Notes under the pieces: model-generated
What the model was told of the DNA's origin: nothing
Databases searched by the model: none
The model's input: only the letters and a program-made list of their open reading frames with translations
Source: Pseudomonadaceae bacterium UBA836
Lineage (GTDB): Bacteria > Pseudomonadota > Gammaproteobacteria > Pseudomonadales > Pseudomonadaceae
DNA length: 9,305 nt
Direction: 5' to 3'
NCBI GenBank assembly: GCA_002296055.1
Contig: DBHE01000076.1
Coordinates: 1-9,305 of the forward strand
Part shown: positions 1 to 5,707 of the stretch, piece by piece
Numbering within the stretch: position 1 is the first letter of the stretch
Layout of the letters: each line of letters starts with the position of its first letter
Made by a program: the position numbers and the translations under genes

Positions 1-1
1 G

Positions 2-313
2 CTCATGGACGAGCCCTTCGGGGCACTGGATGCCCTGACCCGCGCCCACCTGCAGGATTCGGTGATGGAGATTCAGGCGGACCTGAACAATACCGTGATC
101 ATGGTGACCCACGACGTGGATGAGGCCGTGCTGCTGTCGGACAAGATCGTGATGATGACCAACGGCCCGGCGGCGACCGTCGGCGAGGTGCTGGAAGTAG
201 ACCTGGCGCGTCCGCGTGACCGTTTGGCATTGGCCAGCGACGAGCGTTACAACCACTTCCGCTCACAAGTGCTGAGCTTCCTCTACGAGCGCCAGCGGCG
301 GCCAGCGGAGTAA
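2..313 (+). CDS. Nitrate-type ABC transporter ATP-binding protein, C-terminal part (5' end outside window)
   Basis: This is the last 103 residues of an ABC transporter ATPase, which hydrolyses ATP at the inner membrane to drive uptake by a periplasmic-binding-protein importer. The visible part starts inside Walker B (LMDEP, with the catalytic Glu), followed by the D-loop (GALD) and the H-loop His in VMVTHDVDEA-type sequence (IMVTHDVDEAV), then a C-terminal segment with MMTNGPAATVGEVLEVDLARPRDR. A 'TNGPAA..GE...VDLPRPR'-like stretch is typical of the NrtD/NasD/TauB/SsuB group, and this version most resembles nitrate/nitrite NrtD. The Walker A and signature motifs lie upstream of the window, so substrate assignment rests on the tail alone; taurine, sulfonate or cyanate transport is possible. 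The frame is open from base 2, the ATG at 5 is internal, and the stop is TAA at 311-313. A strong terminator follows at once. Confidence 0.8.
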   Translation, partial: LMDEPFGALDALTRAHLQDSVMEIQADLNNTVIMVTHDVDEAVLLSDKIVMMTNGPAATVGEVLEVDLARPRDRLALASDERYNHFRSQVLSFLYERQRRPAE

Positions 314-334
314 CGGCTGCGCTCGGAAACAAGG

Positions 335-358
335 AAGGGCCCGTGTGGGCCCTTTTTT
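335..358 (+). terminator. Rho-independent terminator after the ABC ATPase gene
   Basis: An 8-bp perfect stem (AAGGGCCC at 335-342 with GGGCCCTT at 347-354) and a GTGT loop end in a T run (353-358). It starts 21 bases after the ABC ATPase stop codon and closes that transcription unit. Read from the other strand the stem is followed by a poor T run, so it probably acts only weakly on the convergent tonB operon, whose stop codon is at 374. Confidence 0.88.
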
Positions 359-373
359 GTTGCTGCGCTGCGG

Positions 374-1123
374 TCAGCGACCGTTGACGACTTCAAAGTT
401 GACCGGGATGGTCAGCGCCAACTGCTGCTCGGGCATGTCATCCGGGAAGGGCGGGAAGGGCGAAGCCTTCTCCAGCATCTGGATGACCGCACGGTCCAGG
501 CGGGCATAGCCGGAGCTGCGCTTGATCTCGGCACCGGTCACGCTGCCGTCACGGTGGATCACAAAGCTCAGGGTGGCGATGCCTTCTTCCCGGCGGCGGC
601 GTGAAGCCTGAGGGTAGCGCTTGTGACGCGCCAGTTGGGCCGCAATCTTCGACTTGTAGTCGGTGGACGCGCCACCGGCACCACCCGTTGTCGCTGCGCT
701 GCCGACACCGCTGGAGCGGCTCAGCTGTGCGCGATTGTCCGACTGGCCTGGTTCAACCGCCTCGTTGGTGGTCGGTTGCTCCGGTGCCGGCTCCGGCTGC
801 ACTTCTTCTTCGCGCGGCGGCTCAGGCTTGGGTTTTGGCTTCTCACGCACCTGAGCCTGCGCCTGCTGGCGCGGCGGCTCCGGCGGCGGCGGAGGCGGTG
901 GTGGCGGTGGGGGAGTCGGCTTGGGTGGCGCGACCTCTTCCGGTTGCTCGGTCTCCTCGGCTTCACCCAGATCGCCCAGCATGCCCAGGTCGATCTCGAC
1001 ACCCAGCACGCCTTCGGCGGCAGCAGTGGCTGCCGGCGGGTTGAAGGTGATGTAGGCAAACACGCCCAAGTGCAGCGCCAAAGCAATGGTCAGCGCAATG
1101 ACCCAGTGTTGCGGACGAATCAT
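374..1123 (-). CDS. tonB: TonB energy transducer protein
   Basis: A 249-residue TonB family protein, which spans the periplasm and carries energy from the ExbB/ExbD proton channel to TonB-dependent outer-membrane receptors. Order of parts: a short cytoplasmic start, one inner-membrane helix at about residues 8-27 that keeps a His (H18 in ALALHLG) where TonB proteins have the functionally important transmembrane His, an acidic stretch at 53-64, a Pro-rich periplasmic linker at about 65-117 with eleven consecutive prolines (71-81) and a KPKPKPEPP segment, a Gly/Ser-rich hinge (134-153), and a C-terminal TonB domain at about 155-245 with the family RYP motif (169-171) and FVIHRDGSV. The length is normal. 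The ATG overlaps the exbD2 stop as ATGA, and a GAGGAG Shine-Dalgarno lies 5-6 bases upstream, so translation is probably coupled. It is the last gene of the operon. Confidence 0.93.
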   Translation of the reverse strand: MIRPQHWVIALTIALALHLGVFAYITFNPPAATAAAEGVLGVEIDLGMLGDLGEAEETEQPEEVAPPKPTPPPPPPPPPPPEPPRQQAQAQVREKPKPKPEPPREEEVQPEPAPEQPTTNEAVEPGQSDNRAQLSRSSGVGSAATTGGAGGASTDYKSKIAAQLARHKRYPQASRRRREEGIATLSFVIHRDGSVTGAEIKRSSGYARLDRAVIQMLEKASPFPPFPDDMPEQQLALTIPVNFEVVNGR

Positions 1124-1548
1124 TGTTGCTCCTCACCAGGCTGGGTCAGCAGGGTGATTCGGCGAAAGCCAGCGGCCTTGATACGCTGCATCAGGGCCTG
1201 CAGCGCTTCAACCGGTACGTCGCCGTCAGCCTTGATCGCCAGGCTGAAGCTGTCCGGATTCTCGACCTGCTCGAAGGCGGCGATCAGCGGGGCGTCCAGA
1301 TCATCCAGCGCAATCTGCTCATCGTTCAGCCACAGTTGTTTTTCGGCGTCGAGCAGAATCTGCAGCGCCTCGTCATCGACGTAGGCCTCGCTGATGGACT
1401 CGGGCGGGGAGATAAAGGTGGCGTCAGACTTGCTGATCTGGCCGGCCACCATAAAGAAGATCAACATCAGGAACACGATGTTGATCAGCGGAATCAGCTG
1501 ATCATCACCGTTGTCCTTGCGATGGGTATTTTCGGCAACCAACTTCAC
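1120..1548 (-). CDS. exbD2: ExbD-family proton channel subunit, second copy (ExbD2), with Asn in place of the channel Asp
   Basis: A 142-residue ExbD/TolR family protein: a short cytoplasmic N-terminus, a single membrane helix at about 19-37 (LIPLINIVFLMLIFF) and a periplasmic domain. ExbD works with ExbB as a proton-driven motor for TonB. The start codon is GTG (1548-1546), overlapping the exbD1 stop as GTGA; a GGAG lies about 8 bases upstream. The unusual point is residue 23. Canonical ExbD/TolR has a protonatable Asp in the 'PLIDVVF' position, whereas this protein has Asn (codon AAC, seen directly). Its neighbour ExbD1 keeps the Asp. I recall similar 'LINVVFLMLIFF' forms in other bacteria with paired exbD genes, so this is probably a functional subfamily rather than decay. 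The symbol exbD2 is positional only. Confidence 0.88.
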   Translation of the reverse strand: MKLVAENTHRKDNGDDQLIPLINIVFLMLIFFMVAGQISKSDATFISPPESISEAYVDDEALQILLDAEKQLWLNDEQIALDDLDAPLIAAFEQVENPDSFSLAIKADGDVPVEALQALMQRIKAAGFRRITLLTQPGEEQQ

Positions 1549-1940
1549 GGCAACACTCCGGTCATGGATACCTTCTGGGCGCCGGCGCGGTGCAGTTGAT
1601 CCAGCAGGCTCACCAGGGTCTGGGTCTTGACCTCTGGGGCCGCCTCAACCGCGTACACGGCATCAGGGGCAGCGGCGACCAGCGTGCGCAGACCATCCAG
1701 GTCTTTCAGCTGGTAGGTCTTGCCGTCGTGGGTTACCCGCCCGGCGTCAGACTCCACCCGCACGATTTCAATCTCATCGGGCTTGTTCTCGGTCTGGTTG
1801 GCCGAGGACAGTGAGATCTGCCGCCAGTGCGTGAAATTGGACGAGAGCATGAAGAACAGCAGCAGAATGAACACCACATCAATCAGAGGTGTCAGGCTGA
1901 TGCCGCGCCGCTTCTTGCCCGGAAAGGCCTCAAGCTGCAT
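1545..1940 (-). CDS. exbD1: ExbD proton channel subunit, first copy (ExbD1), canonical Asp present
   Basis: A 131-residue ExbD/TolR family protein with one membrane helix at about residues 18-35 (TPLIDVVFILLLFFML) and a small periplasmic domain ending in LLDQLHRAGAQKVSMTG, the usual ExbD C-terminal region. Asp21 occupies the conserved proton-relay position. Together with ExbB it should use the proton gradient to energise TonB. I chose the ATG at 1940-1938 because ExbD homology (basic KKRRG then the helix) begins just after it, and a GGGAAGGTGG Shine-Dalgarno-like stretch precedes it. The open frame runs further upstream to 2078, but that extension is Ser/Arg/Pro-rich, lies inside exbB in another frame and looks like a shadow. 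The gene overlaps the end of exbB by 11 bases and the start of exbD2 by 4. Confidence 0.92.
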   Translation of the reverse strand: MQLEAFPGKKRRGISLTPLIDVVFILLLFFMLSSNFTHWRQISLSSANQTENKPDEIEIVRVESDAGRVTHDGKTYQLKDLDGLRTLVAAAPDAVYAVEAAPEVKTQTLVSLLDQLHRAGAQKVSMTGVLP

Positions 1941-2826
1941 TGACCACCTTCCCGCTCGCATTGGCCTGCGACTTGGGTTGGTGGGTAAAGACCTGGGTGA
2001 CCGCGTCGTTGATGCTGGCGGCGACACGCTCAACGCGGCGCTCCAGCCAGCTGTGCACGGCAACAGTCGGGATGGCAACGGCCAGACCCACGGCAGTGGT
2101 CAGCAGGGCTTGCCAGATACCGCCCGACAGCACTGACGGGTCAACGCGGCTGCCAGCGGCTTCCATGTTCTGGAAGGCCACAATCATGCCCAGTACGGTA
2201 CCCAGCAGACCCAGCAGTGGTGCCAGGTTGGCGATCACTTCCAGCGGGCGCAGCAGCATCTTCAGCTGGTTGAGACGGAAGGTGGCAACGCGCTCCAGCT
2301 CTTCGCGCAGCAGCGCCAGGTCGGTACCGCTGCGCTTGCCGCGCATGGCCAGCAGCAGTACGGCCGGCACGGTTTGGCGGGTATTGAGCTGGGCAATGGC
2401 GTCATCGGTATGACCCTGGTGCCAGAGCGCCAGGCTGCGACGCACGGCGCGGGCGCCTTCAGGTGCCGGCAAATAGAACTGCCACAGCTTGATCAGCAGG
2501 ATGCTCAGGGCTACCACCGACATGCCCAGCAGAATCCAGACCACCGGACCACCCACGATCAGCCAGTCCTGCAGGGTTTCGGCCATCGAGCGGGCTGTCT
2601 CGGCATTGTCAACTGCGGCAGCCATACTGGGGTCCAGGGGCGCGCCGGTCAGTGGGTCGACGGCGTTAGCCAGGTCAGTGGCTGCACCTTCGGGTAGGCC
2701 GCCCTCGGTGCCTGGAGTGACTTGAGGCGCCGCATCGGTCGGAGTCTGGGAAACGTCTGCCGTGGTGGTTTGAGCAGTGGCAGAGGTGGTTTCTGTTACG
2801 TCTGGAGCGGCGGCTTCGGTGGTCAC
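1930..2826 (-). CDS. exbB: ExbB / MotA-TolQ-ExbB family proton channel protein with long periplasmic N-terminus
   Basis: A 298-residue member of the MotA/TolQ/ExbB family, the pentameric inner-membrane stator around ExbD. Three membrane helices are visible, at about 91-117, 197-218 and 235-258. Helices 2 and 3 carry the family signatures: LAPLLGLLGTVLGMI (201-215) and ALLTTAVGLAVAIP (240-253), with conserved Thr residues lining the channel. A basic cytoplasmic loop lies between helices 1 and 2. About 85 residues before helix 1 are Ala/Thr/Pro-rich and low in complexity, probably an extra periplasmic segment; no cleavable signal peptide is evident. I chose the GTG at 2826-2824 because a perfect GGAGG (2836-2832) lies 5 bases before it. 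Upstream ATGs at 2886 and 2874 would put the Fur box within or at the edge of the coding sequence and lack a good ribosome site. It is the first gene of the exbB-exbD1-exbD2-tonB operon. Confidence 0.92.
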   Translation of the reverse strand: MTTEAAAPDVTETTSATAQTTTADVSQTPTDAAPQVTPGTEGGLPEGAATDLANAVDPLTGAPLDPSMAAAVDNAETARSMAETLQDWLIVGGPVVWILLGMSVVALSILLIKLWQFYLPAPEGARAVRRSLALWHQGHTDDAIAQLNTRQTVPAVLLLAMRGKRSGTDLALLREELERVATFRLNQLKMLLRPLEVIANLAPLLGLLGTVLGMIVAFQNMEAAGSRVDPSVLSGGIWQALLTTAVGLAVAIPTVAVHSWLERRVERVAASINDAVTQVFTHQPKSQANASGKVVNAA

Positions 2827-2856
2827 AATGGCCTCCAAGGGGAAAATTGAGGCGCA

Positions 2857-2875
2857 AATGATAGGGGTTCTCATT
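2857..2875. promoter_or_regulatory. Fur box controlling the exbB-exbD-exbD-tonB operon
   Basis: Read on the minus strand this is AATGAGAA, three bases, then CTATCATT. It matches the Fur-box pattern AATGAGAATNATTCTCATT perfectly in the first half and at 6 of 8 positions in the second. It lies about 30 bases upstream of the exbB GTG and overlaps the likely -10 element, the arrangement expected for Fur-Fe2+ repression. The match to the consensus is direct; regulation is inferred and fits a TonB system. Confidence 0.75.
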
Positions 2876-2878
2876 TTA
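2873..2878 (-). promoter_or_regulatory. Candidate -10 element for the exbB operon
   Basis: Read on the minus strand this is TAAAAT, 5 of 6 to the sigma-70 TATAAT. It overlaps the Fur box, and its downstream edge lies 46 bases upstream of the exbB start. No convincing -35 is seen at 16-18 bases upstream, so the call depends mainly on the overlap with the Fur site. Confidence 0.45.
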
Positions 2879-3037
2879 AGGTGCAAGCACTTGTGACCGC
2901 ATGTGTCTGGTAAAAGGAACTTAGCCAGACCAGCGGCGCCATATAGATAAATACGCGCCCACTATTGACCGCCAGATCGCTTGGTCTTAAGGTTCGCTCC
3001 GAACGTTGAGGCTGGCACGATCCATACGGCTCAAGTA

Positions 3038-3068
3038 CTGACGACGAGACAGCAAGACCGCCTATATT
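3038..3068 (+). promoter_or_regulatory. Weak candidate promoter for speC
   Basis: TATATT at 3063-3068 resembles a -10 hexamer, with CTGACG at 3038-3043 as a poor -35 and a long 19-base spacer. If used, transcription would begin near 3075 and leave a leader of about 240 bases in front of speC. An alternative -35-like TTGACC at 2965-2970 has no good -10 partner. Bases 2880-3037 otherwise show no gene or clear signal beyond a small hairpin at 2992-3004 (GTTCG / CGAAC). Confidence 0.25.
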
Positions 3069-3163
3069 AAGGATGGACTTATTGCTTTCGGCGCACGCCT
3101 TGGGAAGTAGGCGAACCAAAGTGGGGATACTGATCAGACGTTCGCACCCCCGGGTTGTGTGTT

Positions 3164-3309
3164 GGCTGAAAGCGTTCAGAGTCGCTTCCGTCGGAAGGCG
3201 TACTGCAGGTTCCTGCTTAGACGAGCAGGGCGTGCGTGCACCTCTGCCCTGCATATCTGATCCTCTCGTCCCCACACGGTCCGTTACCAGAACTGAACGC
3301 TTTGGAGCC
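3164..3309 (+). promoter_or_regulatory. Structured speC leader RNA with long-range stem over the Shine-Dalgarno
   Basis: The 5' strand 3169-3179 (AAAGCGTTCAG) is exactly complementary to 3293-3303 (CTGAACGCTTT). After a 1x2 interior loop the pairing continues as GGCT (3164-3167) with AGCC (3306-3309), giving 15 base pairs that cover the speC GGAG at 3304-3307. Inside this closing stem lie three consecutive hairpins: 3180-3204 (10 bp with two single-base bulges), 3205-3216 (GCAG, GTTC loop, CTGC) and 3225-3252 (GCAGGGC / GCCCTGC plus an inner GTG / CAC), then about 40 mostly unpaired pyrimidine-rich bases. The 5' strand can also form a local hairpin CTGAA-AGCG-TTCAG (3166-3179), which would release the ribosome site. 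A further hairpin lies upstream at 3096-3113 (CGCCT / AGGCG). The pairing is read directly; a regulatory role, for example sensing a polyamine, is inference. I do not recognise it as a known riboswitch family. Confidence 0.5.
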
Positions 3310-3315
3310 GACGCC

Positions 3316-4479
3316 ATGTCCATCAAACTGGAAGATTATTTCGATCGCGACACTTTCGGTCGCATCAAGGCCTGTGCTGACCAGCACGAAACCCCCTTTC
3401 TCGTCGTTGACCTGAAAACCATTGACCGCGCTTTTGATGAGCTGGTCGACGGTTTTCCCTTTGCCAAGGTCTACTACGCGGTTAAGGCCAACCCGGCCAA
3501 CGAAGTACTTGAGCTGCTAAAAAACAAGGGCTCCAACTTCGACATCGCCTCTATCTATGAGCTGGAGAAGGTGCTGGCGCTGGGCGTCAAACCCGAACAA
3601 ATTAGCTTTGGCAACACCATCAAGAAAGCGCGTCACATCCGCGCCTTCTACGAAAAGGGCGTGCGCCTGTACGCCACCGACTCCGAAGCCGACCTGCGCA
3701 ACATCGCCAAGGCCGCGCCGGGCTCGAAAATTTATGTACGCATCCTGACCGAAGGCTCCACCACCGCCGACTGGCCGCTGTCGCGTAAGTTCGGTTGCCA
3801 GACCGATATGGCGATGGACCTGCTGGTGCTGGCCAAGGAGCTGGGCCTGGAGCCCTATGGCATCTCCTTCCACGTCGGTTCCCAGCAGCGCGACATCGGC
3901 GCATGGGATGCTGCCATCGCCAAGGTCAAGGTGATCTTCGAGCGTCTGAAGGAAGAGGACAACATTGTCCTGAAGATGATCAACATGGGTGGCGGCTTCC
4001 CGGCCAACTACATCACCAAGACCAACACCCTGCAGACCTACGCGGAAGAAATCACCCGCTTCCTGCAGGAAGACTTTGGTGACGAGCTGCCGGAAATCAT
4101 CCTCGAACCGGGCCGTTCGCTGATCGCCAACGCCGGTATTCTGGTCAGCGAAGTGGTGCTGGTGTCACGCAAGTCGCATACCGCGCTGGAGCGCTGGGTG
4201 TACACCGACGTGGGCAAGTTCTCCGGCCTGATCGAAACCATGGACGAATCCATCAAGTTCCCGCTGTGGACCGAAAAGCAGGGCGAGCTGGAAGAAGCCG
4301 TGATCGCCGGCCCGACCTGCGACAGTGCCGACATCATGTACGAGCACTACAAATACGGCCTGCCGCTGAACCTGGCCATTGGCGACCGCCTGTACTGGCT
4401 GTCTACCGGCGCCTACACCACCAGCTACAGCGCCATCGAATTCAACGGCTTCCCGCCGCTGGAAGCGATCTATGTCTGA
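3316..4479 (+). CDS. speC: Ornithine decarboxylase, PLP-dependent (alanine racemase fold)
   Basis: A 387-residue group IV decarboxylase that converts ornithine to putrescine and CO2 in the cytoplasm, the entry step of polyamine synthesis. The PLP Lys is K57 in YYAVKANP. Also visible are FDIASIYEL (75-83), HVGSQ with the ring-stacking His (186-190), the glycine-rich phosphate loop GGGFP (225-229), EPGRS (264-268), the catalytic Cys335 with Asp336 in GPTCDSAD (332-339), and GAYTTSY (365-371). Length and sequence agree with Pseudomonas SpeC (eukaryotic-type ODC), not with the long fold-I SpeC/SpeF of E. coli. Some relatives also accept lysine. I chose the ATG at 3316 because homology starts there and GGAG (3304-3307) is 8 bases upstream; the frame is open back to 3073 but that stretch is the structured leader. 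It is transcribed alone, with a terminator 43 bases after the stop. Confidence 0.95.
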   Translation: MSIKLEDYFDRDTFGRIKACADQHETPFLVVDLKTIDRAFDELVDGFPFAKVYYAVKANPANEVLELLKNKGSNFDIASIYELEKVLALGVKPEQISFGNTIKKARHIRAFYEKGVRLYATDSEADLRNIAKAAPGSKIYVRILTEGSTTADWPLSRKFGCQTDMAMDLLVLAKELGLEPYGISFHVGSQQRDIGAWDAAIAKVKVIFERLKEEDNIVLKMINMGGGFPANYITKTNTLQTYAEEITRFLQEDFGDELPEIILEPGRSLIANAGILVSEVVLVSRKSHTALERWVYTDVGKFSGLIETMDESIKFPLWTEKQGELEEAVIAGPTCDSADIMYEHYKYGLPLNLAIGDRLYWLSTGAYTTSYSAIEFNGFPPLEAIYV

Positions 4480-4489
4480 AGCTGAGAGC

Positions 4490-4522
4490 AGCCGCAAGCT
4501 GTAAGCGTCAAGCTGCAAGTGA
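4490..4522 (+). repeat. 33-base intergenic repeat, copy 1
   Basis: A stretch built from AAGCTG(C/T)AAG units, lying between the speC stop and its terminator. An inverted copy at 8987-9019 agrees at about 28 of 33 positions by eye. Short 'caagctgcaagct' repeats next to genes are common in Pseudomonas chromosomes. Function unknown; each copy here sits beside a terminator. Confidence 0.65.
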
Positions 4523-4558
4523 AAACCCCGCGTCGGTAACGGCGCGGGGTTTTTGTTT
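4522..4558 (+). terminator. Rho-independent terminator after speC
   Basis: A long stem pairs 4522-4534 with 4541-4553: four A-T pairs, CCCCGCG / CGCGGGG, then a T-G wobble and a C-G pair closing a six-base loop. It is followed by TTTTTGTTT. It lies 43 bases after the speC stop. The A run on the 5' side may allow some termination in the other direction too. Confidence 0.9.
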
Positions 4559-4678
4559 ATGGGGCACAGGTCGCAGTTTCAATATGCCGTCAGCTGGAAT
4601 GGTGGGCAGCAGGTCACGGGTTGCTCTCTGGTTTGTTACAGTCCGGGCAGGACACACAAACCGCATATAGGGAGTCGT

Positions 4679-5428
4679 ATGCTTGAGATCGCGTTTTGGG
4701 GGCTGGTCGGACTGGTGCTGATTGGGCCGTTGTTTATGAACATCGTCGGACCCTTCATCGTCTGGCGCACCCAGAAAATCCCCACCATCGTCCAGTTTGA
4801 ATTGGTCAGCGACGACGACTTTTTCGAGCGTTGCACCGAAGGCGTTCCCTATTTTGACGAGCAGATGATAGATGCCGGGTTCATGGTCGTGGGCAATTCG
4901 TCGTTGCACGACAGCCACACCGACACCTACTTCCGCGTCTACTGGCACGAGCACCTGAAGTTGGCGGGAACGGTCGTCGGCATCAGCGCCACTAATCAGC
5001 CGGATCTCACCTACTGCGAGTTTTCGCAGAAATTCGCCGATGGCCGCTGGTTGAATGTTCTCAATGGCAACCGCCCTGAAGCCTATCCGCCGCTTCCCAT
5101 CAAGCAGAGCTTCCAGTTCCCCGAAGTGCTGGTCGTTGAGCAGCTGCTGTCGTTGCATGCGCAGTTGCGGCAGCGTCTGAAGGGTGATTTACAGCCAGTT
5201 GATTATCAGGCGGAGCAGGGCTTCGCCGAGATCACCGCGTTCTTGCGTGAAGAGTCTGATGCGCTGTTAGCCAAAGGCTTGGTGAAGCCGGACATTGATG
5301 AGGACGGCAAGCGGTCACTCACCCTGTACGGGGCGTTTGTGATGACCTGGCGCTCGGTGTGGCCGGGGCGGGCGATTGTGGCGGCGTTTAAGCGGCGAGA
5401 GGCTAGGCGGGCTGTAGCGCGTGGCTAA
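4679..5428 (+). CDS. Membrane-anchored hypothetical protein
   Basis: A 249-residue protein whose family I do not recognise. It begins with a hydrophobic helix at about residues 4-28 (AFWGLVGLVLIGPLFMNIVGPFIVW) followed by R30 and K33, which suggests an N-terminal membrane anchor with the rest in the cytoplasm by the positive-inside rule. The middle contains an acidic VSDDDFFE (43-50), a His/Asp-rich LHDSHTDTYFRVYWHEH (76-92) and alpha/beta-like strands. The C-terminus is predicted helical and basic (KRREARRAVARG). No enzyme motif is convincing. The ATG at 4679 is chosen because a GGGAG ribosome site lies 4 bases upstream and the helix follows directly; the frame is open back to 4553, across the speC terminator. 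Mostly G/C third positions support real coding. It appears to be a single-gene unit with no clear promoter seen. Confidence 0.75.
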   Translation: MLEIAFWGLVGLVLIGPLFMNIVGPFIVWRTQKIPTIVQFELVSDDDFFERCTEGVPYFDEQMIDAGFMVVGNSSLHDSHTDTYFRVYWHEHLKLAGTVVGISATNQPDLTYCEFSQKFADGRWLNVLNGNRPEAYPPLPIKQSFQFPEVLVVEQLLSLHAQLRQRLKGDLQPVDYQAEQGFAEITAFLREESDALLAKGLVKPDIDEDGKRSLTLYGAFVMTWRSVWPGRAIVAAFKRREARRAVARG

Positions 5429-5494
5429 TGATGCTTGTGTTTCAAAGTGGCTCACCCACGAAGCAATGTTCGCGATGCCAGTGGCGCCGCCTCG

Positions 5495-5570
5495 GTGGAG
5501 ACGCCGTTGGCTTACTCCACCCTACTGTCCGGCGTCAGACCGTAGGGTGGAGTAAGCGCAGCGTCTCCGC
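5495..5570. repeat. Large palindromic intergenic repeat
   Basis: Two inverted arms, 5495-5525 and 5542-5570, both contain GTAGGGTGGAGTAAGC (one on each strand) and end in GGAGACG / CGTCTCC; they are separated by 16 bases. The left arm has about two extra bases and one mismatch. Each arm also has a shorter internal GGTGGAG / CTCCGCC-type palindrome, so this looks like a back-to-back pair of REP-like elements. 'GTAGGGTGGA.TA.GC' units are, to my knowledge, dispersed in many proteobacterial genomes. The rest of the gene-free stretch 5429-5707 holds only a 7-bp inverted repeat, CTCTAGG (5624-5630) with CCTAGAG (5688-5694), and no convincing ORF. Confidence 0.75.
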
Positions 5571-5707
5571 CAGTGTTTACACACGGGGAGGCGATTATTC
5601 CGCACCTTGGGTTAACTCACTTGCTCTAGGATCAGAGTGCCCGACGCTGGAGTTGCGCGAAGAGACTTTTGCTTCCCGACCAAGCACCCTAGAGTGATAA
5701 ATCTCCG

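Noticed and set aside
601..1384. Plus-strand ORFs of 147 and 253 residues opposite tonB and exbD2
   Set aside because: Arg/Ala/Cys-rich antisense readings of real genes, no ribosome sites or domains.
1941..2078. 46-residue N-terminal extension of ExbD1
   Set aside because: Composition is Ser/Arg/Pro-rich and it is an out-of-frame reading of the exbB end. ExbD homology begins at the ATG at 1940.
2827..2886. Longer exbB start at ATG 2886 or 2874
   Set aside because: The 2886 start would place the whole Fur box and -10 inside the gene and the 2874 start would cut into them; neither has a ribosome site as good as the GGAGG before the GTG at 2826.
3073..3315. In-frame 81-codon extension of speC from an ATG at 3073
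   Set aside because: The stretch shows no decarboxylase homology, is full of hairpins, and the ATG at 3316 has a proper GGAG and the family's normal N-terminus.
2871..3326. Minus-strand ORF of 151 residues in the exbB-speC intergenic region
   Set aside because: No family resemblance, covers the Fur box and the structured leader in antisense, low-quality composition.
4508..5158. Minus-strand ORF of 216 residues opposite the hypothetical gene
   Set aside because: It runs through the speC terminator and mirrors the plus-strand gene, which has the better ribosome site and a clear membrane anchor.
5428..5697. Plus-strand ORF of 89 residues after the hypothetical gene
   Set aside because: It runs through the palindromic repeat, and the protein shows no recognisable feature.
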